From positions 1,302,001-1,366,000 of the forward strand of contig NZ_WWFG01000001.1 of the NCBI RefSeq assembly GCF_026127265.1: a stretch of DNA of 64,000 nucleotides, written 5' to 3'. The DNA comes from Nostoc sp. KVJ3. Its GTDB lineage: Bacteria; Cyanobacteriota; Cyanobacteriia; Cyanobacteriales; Nostocaceae. The notes under the pieces were generated by a model, which ran no database searches, was not told the origin of the DNA, and saw nothing but the letters and a program-made list of their open reading frames with translations. Both the position numbers and the translations under genes were made by a program. Shown piece after piece: positions 8,541-18,471 of this stretch; within the stretch, counting starts at the first letter, position 1, and each line of letters opens with the position of its first letter.

Positions 8541-9266
8541 ATGCTCTCACCCGATCTCAAAAATGCGTTACCAACTACTGACGAACTTCCTTGTTCAGAC
8601 GATACGCCAGTCGATAACGAAGACCAAAACTTTTTGCCCAATATTTTACTCTTCTTACTCAACTCCATTTGGGCAAATCGCCTGGATTGGTATTTCGGAG
8701 TAGATATGGCACTGTATCACACCACAGGGGTAAATCCTAGAGTACCTATAGTGCCAGATGCTTTTTTAAGTGTAGGAGTAGAACGGAAAAAGGGAGGTAA
8801 ATCACGCAAAAGTTACGCGGTTTGGGAAGAAAATGGGATAGTTCCAATATTCATATTAGAAATGGTATCCCACACCCCTGGAGGGGAATATGACGAGAAG
8901 CTAGATATATACAGAAAACTTGGTGTATTATATTACGTAATTTATAACCCTGAGTTTTGGCTACGCGAGCAACATCAACCCTTTGAAGTATATAAGTTAA
9001 TAGATGGAAACTACCAATTACAAATAGGTGAACCCTATTTGATGCCAGAGGTGGGGTTAGGTATTGGGCGACACCAAGCTGTAATTGCCGGGATACAACA
9101 GGAATTTTTATGTTGGTACGATCGGCAAGGAAATCGCTATTTGACAGATGGAGAACAGGCACAACAAGAGCGATCGCGGGCTGAACAAGAGCGACAAAGG
9201 GCTGAACAGTTAGCGCAGTATTTACGTTCTCTAGGTGTAGATCCGAATCATTTACCTGGTCATTAA
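8541..9266 (+). CDS. Uma2-family (DUF820) putative endonuclease
   Basis: A 241-aa member of the PD-(D/E)XK-like Uma2 family, which is hugely expanded in cyanobacteria and of unknown role. The core motif is seen as a conserved Asp in VPDAFLSVG, then IFILEMVSHTPGG and YDEKLDIYRKLGVLYYVIYNPE. The C-terminus is a charged coiled coil built from QQERSRAEQERQRAEQ and ends in YLRSLGVDPNHLPGH, a tail common in Nostoc paralogues. An earlier in-frame start would overlap potB, so ATG 8541 is preferred. Confidence 0.85.
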   Translation: MLSPDLKNALPTTDELPCSDDTPVDNEDQNFLPNILLFLLNSIWANRLDWYFGVDMALYHTTGVNPRVPIVPDAFLSVGVERKKGGKSRKSYAVWEENGIVPIFILEMVSHTPGGEYDEKLDIYRKLGVLYYVIYNPEFWLREQHQPFEVYKLIDGNYQLQIGEPYLMPEVGLGIGRHQAVIAGIQQEFLCWYDRQGNRYLTDGEQAQQERSRAEQERQRAEQLAQYLRSLGVDPNHLPGH

Positions 9267-9389
9267 AGCGATCGCATTTCCAAAATTATCAACAATTAAT
9301 TACTAATTCGTAATAACACAGCGTGAGCTAATCTGCATCCTCTACACGTCTTGTATAAAGTGTCAAGAGTAATTACGAATTACGAATTC

Positions 9390-12300
9390 TTAATGATTTG
9401 TCGTCATCAGTAAATGGTTTAAATCCTCTGTATTACTATTTATTAAACCCTTAATTGTAGAAAGAAACTCATTTTCTAAATAAGGCTTGGTTAAATAAGC
9501 CTTTGCACCCAATTCTTGAGCAAGCTGACGATGTTTTTCAGAACTGCGGGAAGTGAGAATTACTACAGGTATTTTTGCTAATTTTGGATATTGGCGGAAA
9601 TTGCCCAACAACTCAAAACCATTCATTCGTGGCATCTCTAAATCGGAGATGACAACTTGAATTTCTGGATGTAACTGCAACTTTTCTAAAGCTTCTATAC
9701 CATTTTGAGCTTGTATTACTTGATAGCCAGATTTTTGGAGAGTGAGAGAGATCGTTTGGCGCAAACTAATTGCGTCATCTACTACTAAAACAAATTTTGG
9801 TGATTTATTATCTGGTTCTTGAGAATAACTCGGTTCGGTTTCTATAGTATTTGTAGGAGTAGATGCAGTCAGCAATGGTTTAGATGCAAAAGTATCTCCC
9901 GATATCGTCAAAGCTTTTTTATTTGAGGGAGAAGCTATTGGTAGCGCCATGATATCAAGTGTTGTTTGTTGGAGTTTGTTAGACTCTACTAGCAAAGCAG
10001 CATCAATCACTAAGATGAGATTACCATTGGCTAAACTACTACAACCATAAATATATTTTGGCGGTGCGATCGCATTTCCTAAAGGTCTGATTACCAGTTC
10101 TTGTTCACCAATTATTTGGTCAACTTCCAAAGCAAACATTCCCTGATTTCGTCGGAGCAAAAGCACCGGATTTGTAGCTATGCTTGAGTCGTCAGTATTG
10201 GATATATTGTATGCAGTAGAACTATTCAAGAATGAATCATTATAATTAATCAATTTTGAAAGTTGACGGAGGCTGACCATAGTCTCATCATTGTCTGTAT
10301 TCCAATGCAAGACTTTTTTGCCTTCAATTTCTTTAATCTGCTGCTCGGAGGGAATTAATATTTTTTCGATACTATCCAAAAGTAGAGCATAAACAACACC
10401 TTTGGCTTGAACTAGCATTAATTTTTCTGTAGTCATAGAAAAAGGAATTTTGAGTATAAATATTGTTCCTTGATTGGGTAAGGATTGGACTGAAATTGAG
10501 CCATTAAGTGCATTCATCTGAGTCCGCACAATATCCAACCCCATCCCGCGCCCTGAGATTTCACTCACTTTATTAGCAGTAGAAAATCCTGGTGAAAATA
10601 TCATATCTAAAAGTTCAGGTTCAGCCAAATTAGAAGCGTAACTTTTAGTTTTTTCTTCAGTTTGTATGGGATAGAATTCAGCAGCTTTTCTGCGAATTCT
10701 ATCTAAATTCAATCCCTGACCATCATCCCGAACTTCGATTACAGTTTGGCTACCCTGATGATAGGCGCGGATTTCGATTAACCCTTGTTCTGGTTTACCA
10801 AGTTCCCGCCGAAGTTGCGGAGCCTCAATACCGTGGTCAAAAGCATTACGTACTAAATGTAACAAGGGATCGTAAAGTTTTTCTGCGATCGCTTTATCTA
10901 CTAGTACCTCAGTACCAGTAAGCTTCAATTCTACAAGTTTGGCATAAACATTCCCAAACTTATTTACCATGTGAGGGAAGCGATTCAGGATATTGCCCAA
11001 AGGCGACATTCGTGCTTCTACTAAGCTATCTATAATATTGAGAGTTAAATTTTCTTGTTTGTCACTAATCTGAGCAGCTTGTGTTACAAGCAAGTCAAGA
11101 GATTCTGTGGTTTCTTGTAGTTGCAGTGTCTCTTCTATTGCTTCATGTAATGTCATGTGAAATTCTGTATATACATCCATTTCTAAAGAATCAAATTTCA
11201 CTGCAAAATTTTGCGTTTGTTGTGAGGCAATATTTTGTATTTGTAATGGTAAATCACGTAATTCATTTAAAGTTCTTTGGTGTCTAGTGATTTGCCGGAT
11301 TAATTGATCGATAATTTCTTTTACTTGTTCATCTTGTAAACTACGCCGTTTTTGGTAAATCAACAATTCTCCAGCTAGATAATTGAGGTGTTGCAGCCTC
11401 TCTGTATCTACTCTAATAAATGAAGGTTGGCGAAAATTCTTAGTTTGAATATACTGTGATTTATCTTCTATTTCCTTGTTAATTTGTGTAGCTAAATCAG
11501 GCATAACTTCAATAGCTGTTTCAGGAATATCTATAGCTATCTGCTGATTAACAGTTAATGAATCAAGCCTTTCTGAATAATCATCAATCGGAGTAGTTAC
11601 CACTTGCTCTGTAAAATTTTGAGTAGCTTCTTCTCCCCATATTGTTTCTAGTAGGTTATCAGTGGTTTGATAAGATACAGATTTGGGTATTTCTTTAAGA
11701 ACTAACAGTGTTTGTAACTTATGACTATCAAGCCAATTTATCTCTTTGGTAGTAACAGGAGGATAGTTTTTATATTCTTGTGCTAACGCATAAATTCGAT
11801 TTTGTAATATTTTAATTACCGAAAGGTAATTCTCAGATTCTTTAATAGAATATTGAAATTTTGTAACTGCAAATAAGATGATTAAAATAATCCCATGTCG
11901 ATAAATATAAAGACTTCGACTATCTTCATCATCTTGGAGAAAATCAAGAAATTCTTCGAGCCAATTTTCGATATAATCAATTAGATTGTCTTTTCCTAAG
12001 CTGGGAATCAATAAAGTCAAATTGAGGTCTGCCTCTGGTATTTGCATCTTATGATTAAACCAGCCATAAATGTAGCGAATTACTTTTAAATAAAATTTGG
12101 CAGTTGTTGGCTTAACACATTCGTTTTTATTTTTATCTGATGTAGTGAGAAATTGGTAAAATTGTTCTTCATTGATAATAAATGCGTCAGCAGATAAATT
12201 ATTTTGCAATTCTCCAGATAACTCATTACTTGCCACTATTGTGAGTTTTTTTAAATCTAGAGAAGGTTCTCCGCCAGATGTGCGATCGCCTTGTAATACA

Positions 12301-13019
12301 AATTTTTGTGCCTGTTGCAAATCTGCAAGGGCAATTTCTGCAATTTGTTGTACCTGAGTGGGATTTGCTTGCAGTGCTGACAGAATTGTTTGGGCAATTT
12401 CTCCCAATCCAGGTAAATTGAGAGATTCTGCTAAACCGAGAAATACCTCAGCTTGAGAGTGTAATAACTCGATAAAATCGTCATTATTTGGTGGATCGTT
12501 AACAGCTTCAGCAATACTGTTTAGACGTTGTTCTACTCCCACTTCAAAAACGGACTGCACAATATCAAATCCCAATTCTTCAGAAGTAGGAATATGAGTC
12601 TCAGCTCCAAATGCATCACCCAGATTTTCTTGTAACTGTGTAAACACTGAAGTTGCTCGATGAAGTAGTTCTTCATCGTTAACAGTGCTACCTATTAGCT
12701 CAGTATTTAATGCTATGCTAAGACACTCATAAGCTTGGAGTAAAAGTGCTTGTAATTCTGCATTAACTACCACTTTTGGATTATATAGAGCTTTAAATAC
12801 ATCTTCTAAAAAATGGGCTATCATCTTAATTACTTCTAGCCCAACATTAGCAGCACCACCTTTAAGTGTATGAGTAGCCCGCATTAAGTTATGAACTTTA
12901 GCAATACTATAATCTTCTGATAAGCTAAATAGTTCTTGTTCAATAATTTGGACTAATTCTGGTGCTTCAGCCAGAAAGTAGATGTATCCTTGTTCACGAA
13001 TTGCAGCGTCAGTAATCAT
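9390..13019 (-). CDS. Hybrid CheA-type histidine kinase with receiver domain
   Basis: Cytoplasmic kinase of a chemotaxis/phototaxis pathway, 1209 aa. Domains in order: an HPt domain with phospho-acceptor His50 in ATHTLKGGAANVG; a long variable region to about 560; a dimerisation helix pair beginning VDTERLQHLNYLAGELLIYQ; a CheA-type ATPase (LVRNAFDHGIEAP as N-box, VRDDGQG as G1, SGRGMGLDIVR as G2); a CheW-like domain (about 890-1030); and a C-terminal receiver domain with FVLVVDDAISLRQ, the phospho-Asp in VVISDLEMPRMNG and the Lys in AYLTKPY. It is the last gene of the cheY-cheW-pixJ-cheA set, matching the all1068-all1071 type locus of Anabaena. It should take input from the upstream GAF receptor and phosphorylate its own receiver and the separate CheY. 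Confidence 0.92.
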   Translation of the reverse strand: MITDAAIREQGYIYFLAEAPELVQIIEQELFSLSEDYSIAKVHNLMRATHTLKGGAANVGLEVIKMIAHFLEDVFKALYNPKVVVNAELQALLLQAYECLSIALNTELIGSTVNDEELLHRATSVFTQLQENLGDAFGAETHIPTSEELGFDIVQSVFEVGVEQRLNSIAEAVNDPPNNDDFIELLHSQAEVFLGLAESLNLPGLGEIAQTILSALQANPTQVQQIAEIALADLQQAQKFVLQGDRTSGGEPSLDLKKLTIVASNELSGELQNNLSADAFIINEEQFYQFLTTSDKNKNECVKPTTAKFYLKVIRYIYGWFNHKMQIPEADLNLTLLIPSLGKDNLIDYIENWLEEFLDFLQDDEDSRSLYIYRHGIILIILFAVTKFQYSIKESENYLSVIKILQNRIYALAQEYKNYPPVTTKEINWLDSHKLQTLLVLKEIPKSVSYQTTDNLLETIWGEEATQNFTEQVVTTPIDDYSERLDSLTVNQQIAIDIPETAIEVMPDLATQINKEIEDKSQYIQTKNFRQPSFIRVDTERLQHLNYLAGELLIYQKRRSLQDEQVKEIIDQLIRQITRHQRTLNELRDLPLQIQNIASQQTQNFAVKFDSLEMDVYTEFHMTLHEAIEETLQLQETTESLDLLVTQAAQISDKQENLTLNIIDSLVEARMSPLGNILNRFPHMVNKFGNVYAKLVELKLTGTEVLVDKAIAEKLYDPLLHLVRNAFDHGIEAPQLRRELGKPEQGLIEIRAYHQGSQTVIEVRDDGQGLNLDRIRRKAAEFYPIQTEEKTKSYASNLAEPELLDMIFSPGFSTANKVSEISGRGMGLDIVRTQMNALNGSISVQSLPNQGTIFILKIPFSMTTEKLMLVQAKGVVYALLLDSIEKILIPSEQQIKEIEGKKVLHWNTDNDETMVSLRQLSKLINYNDSFLNSSTAYNISNTDDSSIATNPVLLLRRNQGMFALEVDQIIGEQELVIRPLGNAIAPPKYIYGCSSLANGNLILVIDAALLVESNKLQQTTLDIMALPIASPSNKKALTISGDTFASKPLLTASTPTNTIETEPSYSQEPDNKSPKFVLVVDDAISLRQTISLTLQKSGYQVIQAQNGIEALEKLQLHPEIQVVISDLEMPRMNGFELLGNFRQYPKLAKIPVVILTSRSSEKHRQLAQELGAKAYLTKPYLENEFLSTIKGLINSNTEDLNHLLMTTNH

Positions 13020-13076
13020 ATTTTAGATTTTAGATTTTGGATTTATTCCATAAAGGTTTGATTGATGCAATTGCGC

Positions 13077-13458
13077 TCATATTTTAGATTTTGGATTTTG
13101 GATTTTGGATTTATTGCGTAAAGCTTTGATTGATGCAACTGTCATTGCTAGAATTTCGGTGTTTTCTAACATCAAGTTGCTCACTTTTTCGAGTGGTAAT
13201 AAACCAACTTCAACAATAAGTTCCATCCAATAAAGACTTTCATCGGCTTTTTCCTCTACCAAGCTGAGTTTAGCAATGATATCGGCGGTTGATTTACCAC
13301 GACAAGCTGACCGATAGTTAGCTCCCACAGATGTTGCTGAACGGATTAACTGCTTGCCAATAACATCTGCCGTTCGGCTCTGTGGAGTGGCTCTCTACTA
13401 AGCGAATTACTCGCAATGCTAGCTGCTTTCTTCTCCGCTTAAAATCCTCTTCATTCAT
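13077..13458 (-). pseudogene. Four-helix-bundle (S23/Avd-like) protein gene broken by a frameshift
   Basis: The frame opening at ATG 13458 reads MNEEDFKRRRKQLALRVIRLVE and then runs into a stop. Shifting frame near 13375-13390 restores RTADVIGKQLIRSATSVGANY, which continues into RSACRGKSTADIIAKLSLVEEKADESLYWMELI. Joined, this is a normal four-helix-bundle protein of the 23S-rRNA intervening-sequence family. A single-base insertion or two-base deletion explains the break. The C-terminus (NKSKIQNPKSKI) is translated from a repeat of the type ATTTTGG. It lies between pixJ and the cheA gene. Confidence 0.75.
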
Positions 13459-13482
13459 AATCCAAAATCTAAAATCTAAAAT

Positions 13483-16400
13483 TCATTTGACTTTAAACCT
13501 ACTAGCAGTTGTTAATAGCTCTTGCGCCATCCCTGATAAATCTTGAAACACAGTAGCAATTTCTTGAGATTCAGCAAAAGTCTTATTAGCAATTTCTGCT
13601 ACATCTTGCATTGATTTGGTGACTGTTACAGATTGCGCCATTTGTTTTTGAGTCGCTGCGGTAATTCGCTCGATTAGCTGACTAATTTCGGCAGTTGCAG
13701 AAACGATCGCATTCAAGTTTTGGCGAGTATCACTCACAAGATTTGTGCCTTCTATCACCTGCTGAATACCAGTTTCCATTGCTACTGCAACTTCGCCAGT
13801 TTCTGCTTGAATCTCCTGGACTAATTTTTCGATTTCGATGGTTGCTGCTGCTGACTGACGAGATAAAGAACGGACTTCATCAGCTACAACTGCAAAGCCT
13901 TTGCCATATTCACCAGCACGGGTGGCTTCAATGGCTGCATTCAGAGCCAGTACGTTTGTCTGTGTGGCAAAATTACCAATCAAATTCACCACTTTGGAGA
14001 TTTTTTGCGAAGATTCACTGAGGCGTTTAATCTTTTTGCTAGTTTGAGCAACTGTTTCACGAATTCCTTGGATTGCTTTTACAGTTAGGTTCATCGCAGT
14101 ATCACCAGACTCTACTGTTTCATTGGCTTGTTGAACTGCTAATTGCACTAACTCCGCATTCGCCACCACAGCTTGAGTAGAGTCCACCATCTGTTGAATT
14201 TCGCCTAATGCTGCGGTAATTTCCTCAGATTGTTGTTGCGCCAGATTATTCAGTCCCGCTAGTGAAGCCTCGCTATTGGTAGAAGTTTGAGCAACTTGTT
14301 GAGCAGCCCCCTGTACCTGAAGAACGATTTGCCGCAATGCTTGCAAAGTATTGTTGTAAGCATCGGCGATCGTGCCTAGTTCGTCTTCTGTAATGGGTGC
14401 GCGTACCGTTAAGTCACCGTTGAGAGCAGGTCTAAGGGCTGTTAGGAGTTGAATAGATCGTTGTTGTAGTAACTCCTTGGCTGCTTTTTCTCGTGCTAAT
14501 GTTTCTGCTAATTTTGCTGACTGCGCTTGTACTTGTTGCAAATATTCAGTGTGTTGTAGTGCCAGTCCTAACTGGTTGCCAATGCGTGCTAACAAGGTGA
14601 CTTCCGATTCTTCCCAATCACGAGTTCCAGAATTTTGATACGCTGCGAGCAATCCCCACAATTGTTCTCCAGCAAATACAGGAACAATTGCATAAGCTTT
14701 GACTTCAAATTGCTCTAAAATTTCAATGTGGCAAGGAGAATGATCTACCTGATAGATGTCATTTACAACAAAGTTTTCATCTTGGGCATATCGACCTCCT
14801 TGAGTTTCTTGCAAGTGGGTATCTTCCCAGACAGTTTTGATATCGGGGCCTACCAGTTTTACCCAAGTATGACCTACTGATTCTGCGACAAATTCGCCAG
14901 TCCAATCAGGATTGAAGCGGTAGACGGCAACGCGATCGCATCGCAGTAATTGCCGTACTTCTTGAGTGGTTGTTTTAAAGATTTCTTCTACATCTAAAGA
15001 TTGTCGGATGCGGTTACTAATCTTGGTGACAGCTTTCTCTTGTTCTGCTATCTGAGCTAGTTTTTCAGATTTCAACCGCACTAATTCCAAATAATCTATC
15101 TGTGATTTAGCTAGGCTAAATTGTAAGCTAGTCTGAACCAAAAAGTTCACTTCCCAAGTTTCCCACTCACGAGGGCTAGAATTTTGATAAGCTGCCAGTA
15201 AACCCCACAATTTATCCCCGAAGAATATAGGAACAATTATGTAAGCTTTGGCTTCAAATTGCTCTAAAATCTCAATATGGCAGGGAGCAAGCCCTACTTT
15301 ATAGATGTCATTAACGATAAAGTTTTCACCTTTGACATACCTACCTCCTTTAGTATCTTGTAAGTAAGTATCGTCTAAAACGGTTTTAATATCAGGGCCC
15401 ACCAGCTTTGTCCAACCAGTACCCACAGACTCAGATACAAATACACCACCCCAGTCAGGGTTAAAGCGATAGACGGCGACGCGATCGCATTTTAGTGATT
15501 GACGGACTTCTTGAGTGGTTGTTTTGAAGATGCTATCTACATCTAAAGATTGCCGAATGCGGCTGACTATTTTAGTGAAAGCTTTTTCTTGTTCAACTAT
15601 TTGAGCTAGTTGTTCAGATTTCCTATTCACTTGTTCCAGATATTCGCTTTGTGAGATAGCCATACCAAATTGCAGCCCAATTTGAGTTACAAAGGTTTCT
15701 TCCCAAGGTTGCCAATCACGAGGGCCAGAATTTTGATAAGCTCCCAGCAAGCCCCATAATTTTTCTCCAGCAAATATGGGGGCAATGATGTAAGCTTTCA
15801 TTTCATACTGTTCTAAAATCTCAATGTGGCATTGAGCATGACCCATTTTATAGATGTCTTTGGCTACAAAGGTTTCACCCTTGGCATAACGTCCTCCTTG
15901 GGTGTCTTGTAAATGGGTATCTTCCCAAACCATATAAAAATCAGGGCTGACCATTTTTATCCAGCCATTACCCACTGACTCAGCAACAAACTCGCCACTC
16001 CAGTCAGGGTTGAAGCGATAAACACCGACGCGATCGCATTTTAGTAATTGACGGACTTCTTGAGTGGTTGTTTGAAAAACCTTATCGACACTTGATGCTC
16101 GCAGAATTTTGTCGATGACTTTAGCTACCGATTTTTTTGCTAGTATTCGCTGTTGTTCTTCTTTTTTGAAGTCAAAGCTCTGCAACTTGTAGACTAGTTC
16201 TGTTGCAACTTGAGATAGAAGACTAATTTCTACTTCTTGCCACTGCCGCGTTGAGTAGCAATTATTTACTGTCAGCAAACCCCAGACTTTACCTTCTACT
16301 ACAATCGGTAAACTCAAACTAGCTTTAATTTGAAATTTATCCAGTAGTTGTTTTTGATAAGGAGTAAGTTGAATCTGATTGATATCATCAATAACTACAG

Positions 16401-16791
16401 GTTCTATATAATCTTGATTAGTATATAAGCCAAAAATAATTCCAGGGATATTTTCACCTAAAGTCGGTGTCCAACCTAGTGTTCTAGATTCTGCTAAAAC
16501 ATTGCCCGAATCAAGGGAATTAAACTGATAAATTAAGGCGCGATCGCAGCCAATTTTTTCTCTAATCTGCGCTACAGTAATTTTGAGTAGTGTATCAATA
16601 TCTGCCGCTTGACGCATATGAGTTGCGATATCTTGCAACTGTCGCCGCCAAGTTCTAAATTCCTGAGCGATCGCATTTAATAAAGATATTTCATTGCTAG
16701 CAATATTTGCTATATCAGCTTTCCCATTCATATTTTCCACTTCAGGGATTAGATGCTCAGTTTCATGGCTATTGTTATACAAAAATGTCAT
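13483..16791 (-). CDS. pixJ: PixJ-type cyanobacteriochrome methyl-accepting phototaxis receptor
   Basis: A 1102-aa receptor with no transmembrane segment. It has four GAF domains (about 45-205, 225-385, 410-565, 590-750), a HAMP-like linker (about 795-850) and an MCP signalling domain (850-1100) with the hairpin region TNVLALNAAIEATRAGEYGKGFAVVADEVR. GAF2, GAF3 and GAF4 each hold the bilin-attachment Cys-His pair: PCHIEILEQ or QCHIEILEQ at C321, C504 and C687. The red/green-type features W289 and D291 (VWEDT), Tyr302 and C321/H322 fall at the same positions I recall for AnPixJ GAF2. GAF1 lacks the Cys and is probably not a pigment domain. GAF3 has Leu472 where GAF2 and GAF4 have Trp. It should bind phycocyanobilin (pcyA lies at 52 kb) and control the downstream CheA. 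This is my most secure functional call in the locus; the absorbed colours are inference. Confidence 0.9.
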   Translation of the reverse strand: MTFLYNNSHETEHLIPEVENMNGKADIANIASNEISLLNAIAQEFRTWRRQLQDIATHMRQAADIDTLLKITVAQIREKIGCDRALIYQFNSLDSGNVLAESRTLGWTPTLGENIPGIIFGLYTNQDYIEPVVIDDINQIQLTPYQKQLLDKFQIKASLSLPIVVEGKVWGLLTVNNCYSTRQWQEVEISLLSQVATELVYKLQSFDFKKEEQQRILAKKSVAKVIDKILRASSVDKVFQTTTQEVRQLLKCDRVGVYRFNPDWSGEFVAESVGNGWIKMVSPDFYMVWEDTHLQDTQGGRYAKGETFVAKDIYKMGHAQCHIEILEQYEMKAYIIAPIFAGEKLWGLLGAYQNSGPRDWQPWEETFVTQIGLQFGMAISQSEYLEQVNRKSEQLAQIVEQEKAFTKIVSRIRQSLDVDSIFKTTTQEVRQSLKCDRVAVYRFNPDWGGVFVSESVGTGWTKLVGPDIKTVLDDTYLQDTKGGRYVKGENFIVNDIYKVGLAPCHIEILEQFEAKAYIIVPIFFGDKLWGLLAAYQNSSPREWETWEVNFLVQTSLQFSLAKSQIDYLELVRLKSEKLAQIAEQEKAVTKISNRIRQSLDVEEIFKTTTQEVRQLLRCDRVAVYRFNPDWTGEFVAESVGHTWVKLVGPDIKTVWEDTHLQETQGGRYAQDENFVVNDIYQVDHSPCHIEILEQFEVKAYAIVPVFAGEQLWGLLAAYQNSGTRDWEESEVTLLARIGNQLGLALQHTEYLQQVQAQSAKLAETLAREKAAKELLQQRSIQLLTALRPALNGDLTVRAPITEDELGTIADAYNNTLQALRQIVLQVQGAAQQVAQTSTNSEASLAGLNNLAQQQSEEITAALGEIQQMVDSTQAVVANAELVQLAVQQANETVESGDTAMNLTVKAIQGIRETVAQTSKKIKRLSESSQKISKVVNLIGNFATQTNVLALNAAIEATRAGEYGKGFAVVADEVRSLSRQSAAATIEIEKLVQEIQAETGEVAVAMETGIQQVIEGTNLVSDTRQNLNAIVSATAEISQLIERITAATQKQMAQSVTVTKSMQDVAEIANKTFAESQEIATVFQDLSGMAQELLTTASRFKVK

Positions 16792-16916
16792 TTGATTAAC
16801 CTCAAAATTTTGATGCGGAATAATTGGATATTGGACTGAGTAAGAATGAACTATATTTGGTTAGCAAGGACTAGGAAGTTTTAAAAAAATACACCTAATC
16901 ACCCCATGTCAAATGT

Positions 16917-17390
16917 TCAATTATGAATCTTCCAGATTTGGGCTTGGATAATCGTTATAGCATCCAAGTTAAACATCATTTCTTCCGACTCATTAATAAA
17001 ATATCCCTCTAAAAAAGGTGATATTTTAGGATAAAATAATTCGGCAGTTGGAGGTTTCATTTGCTGAGTATCCAACCATTCAATATCTATAAGCTGTCGC
17101 ACTAAGAGTCCCAAATACTTACCTTTATTCTCAAGAACAATCGCCATCATTTTTGAAATTAAATTTGCTCCTTGCGAAATTGGACTATAGCCTAACATTG
17201 CCTCTAAATCTACTAACCAAAGCATCTCACCACGCCAGTTATAGATACCCAAGACGCTACTGGGCATCTGAGGAACACTACATATTTCTGGTAATGACAC
17301 TTGCAAAACTTCTGTGATGTGTTGTAACGAAATTACGGCTGTGTCCCTTAATCCCAAATTAAAACTTAAAAACTTTTGCTTGCTTTCCAA
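16917..17390 (-). CDS. cheW: CheW-type coupling protein
   Basis: A 157-aa single CheW domain. Matching segments are KFLSFNLGLRDTAVISLQHITEVLQ, then VPQMPSSVLGIYNWRGEMLWLVDLEAMLG, the usual beta-barrel start and the conserved NxRGE-type turn. It links the PixJ receptor to the CheA kinase. It sits between cheY and pixJ on the minus strand, 125 bp before pixJ, consistent with one operon. Confidence 0.9.
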   Translation of the reverse strand: MESKQKFLSFNLGLRDTAVISLQHITEVLQVSLPEICSVPQMPSSVLGIYNWRGEMLWLVDLEAMLGYSPISQGANLISKMMAIVLENKGKYLGLLVRQLIDIEWLDTQQMKPPTAELFYPKISPFLEGYFINESEEMMFNLDAITIIQAQIWKIHN

Positions 17391-17505
17391 AGTTATCGAT
17401 CCTTAATCCTTAATTATTGCTCTTTAGCCACTATTTGCAGTTGTTATTTAATCTGGCATAGGTTCTAAATTAGATAGAAATAGCGATCGTACTTGTGCTA
17501 AATTG

Positions 17506-17871
17506 TTACTTGTTAATTAATTGCTTCACAATTACTACTAATTCATCTCGATCAATCGGTTTTGATAGATAACCTTCAGCGCCCAACATATTACCCCATA
17601 TCTTATCGACATCGCTATTTTTTGTAGAACAAAAAACCACAGGTATTTTGCTAGTGCTGGGGTTATTTTTCAGTTCTCGACAAATTTCAAAGCCACTTTT
17701 ACCTGGTAAAATTACATCGAGAAATATTAAGTCTGGCTTATTTTTATCTATTTTGTCTTGAGCCTCTTCACTGCTTGTAGCGCTAATCACAGAATAACCT
17801 GCCTGTTGCAAGTAACGGCTGATTATTTCCATATCTGTTAAGCCATCTTCAACAACTAAAACAGTATTCAT
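17506..17871 (-). CDS. CheY-like single-domain response regulator
   Basis: A 121-aa receiver domain. VLVVEDG carries the acidic pocket, LIFLDVILPGKSG has the phosphorylated Asp52, VVFCSTKN gives the Ser/Thr and YLSKPID the Lys. The start is ATG 17871. It is the first gene of the cheY-cheW-pixJ-cheA set. Its role as the phospho-output of the phototaxis pathway, perhaps acting on type IV pili, is inferred from related loci. Confidence 0.9.
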   Translation of the reverse strand: MNTVLVVEDGLTDMEIISRYLQQAGYSVISATSSEEAQDKIDKNKPDLIFLDVILPGKSGFEICRELKNNPSTSKIPVVFCSTKNSDVDKIWGNMLGAEGYLSKPIDRDELVVIVKQLINK

Positions 17872-18471
17872 CGTAATTACCCTTTAATTTTTTTAAGTAT
17901 GTAACCAAATTAGAAATACAAATTCTAAGTAATTTGTGAACAAAGATATAGAAGGGACTAGAGACTAGCCCATTTCTCATAACCAATGTTTCACAACTCA
18001 AATAGAACTGCTATAAATACAGAAAATTGTATTTGTCTAATTTTGATTCAATCTTTATGTATTAACCTCAGAAGAAGTACGTAATGAGCAGAGCTTAATA
18101 TATATTTTTGTAAATATAATTTAATTATATAAAGTGATAATAAAAGTATTATTCGTCAGAACTCAATAGTAATTTTGTAGATATAATGGATAAATATATA
18201 CGTTTTATACCTATATTAAATCGTAACCGTTCAGGGGGATAGGAGAGGGGCAAGAGGAAAACTGTATTGCAGAATAGCCGGAAGCGCTGTATGGACGATA
18301 TATGAGACATCTCCAGAAATTAAATATGCTTTACTTAGAACCCTTGTAGAGACGTAGTATTGCTACGTCTCTACATTCTTTTTTACTGCTATGGAGATGT
18401 GTGTACACGGTAGCAGACGGCGCGGGGTTCTTGAGGTTTAACAAGTAATCAAGCGGACACGATCCGACAGC
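17872..18471. other. Gene-free spacer upstream of the phototaxis operon
   Basis: About 600 bp with no credible gene. It is AT-rich near 18000-18200 and should hold the promoter of the minus-strand cheY operon, although I cannot point to a specific box. Two dispersed repeats occupy its far end: the 18306-18374 unit, and a lone end of the MITE family (GATGTGTGTACAC at 18397-18409) found complete at 30458. Confidence 0.6.
18306..18374. repeat. Dispersed ~70-bp repeat ending in a hairpin
   Basis: AGACATCTCCAGAAATTAAA begins a unit that ends in the hairpin GTAGAGACGTAG (18346-18357) and its complement CTACGTCTCTAC (18363-18374). The reverse complement of the same unit, with another hairpin core, is at 28865-28933. 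A fragment of its start is at 43889. Confidence 0.75.
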
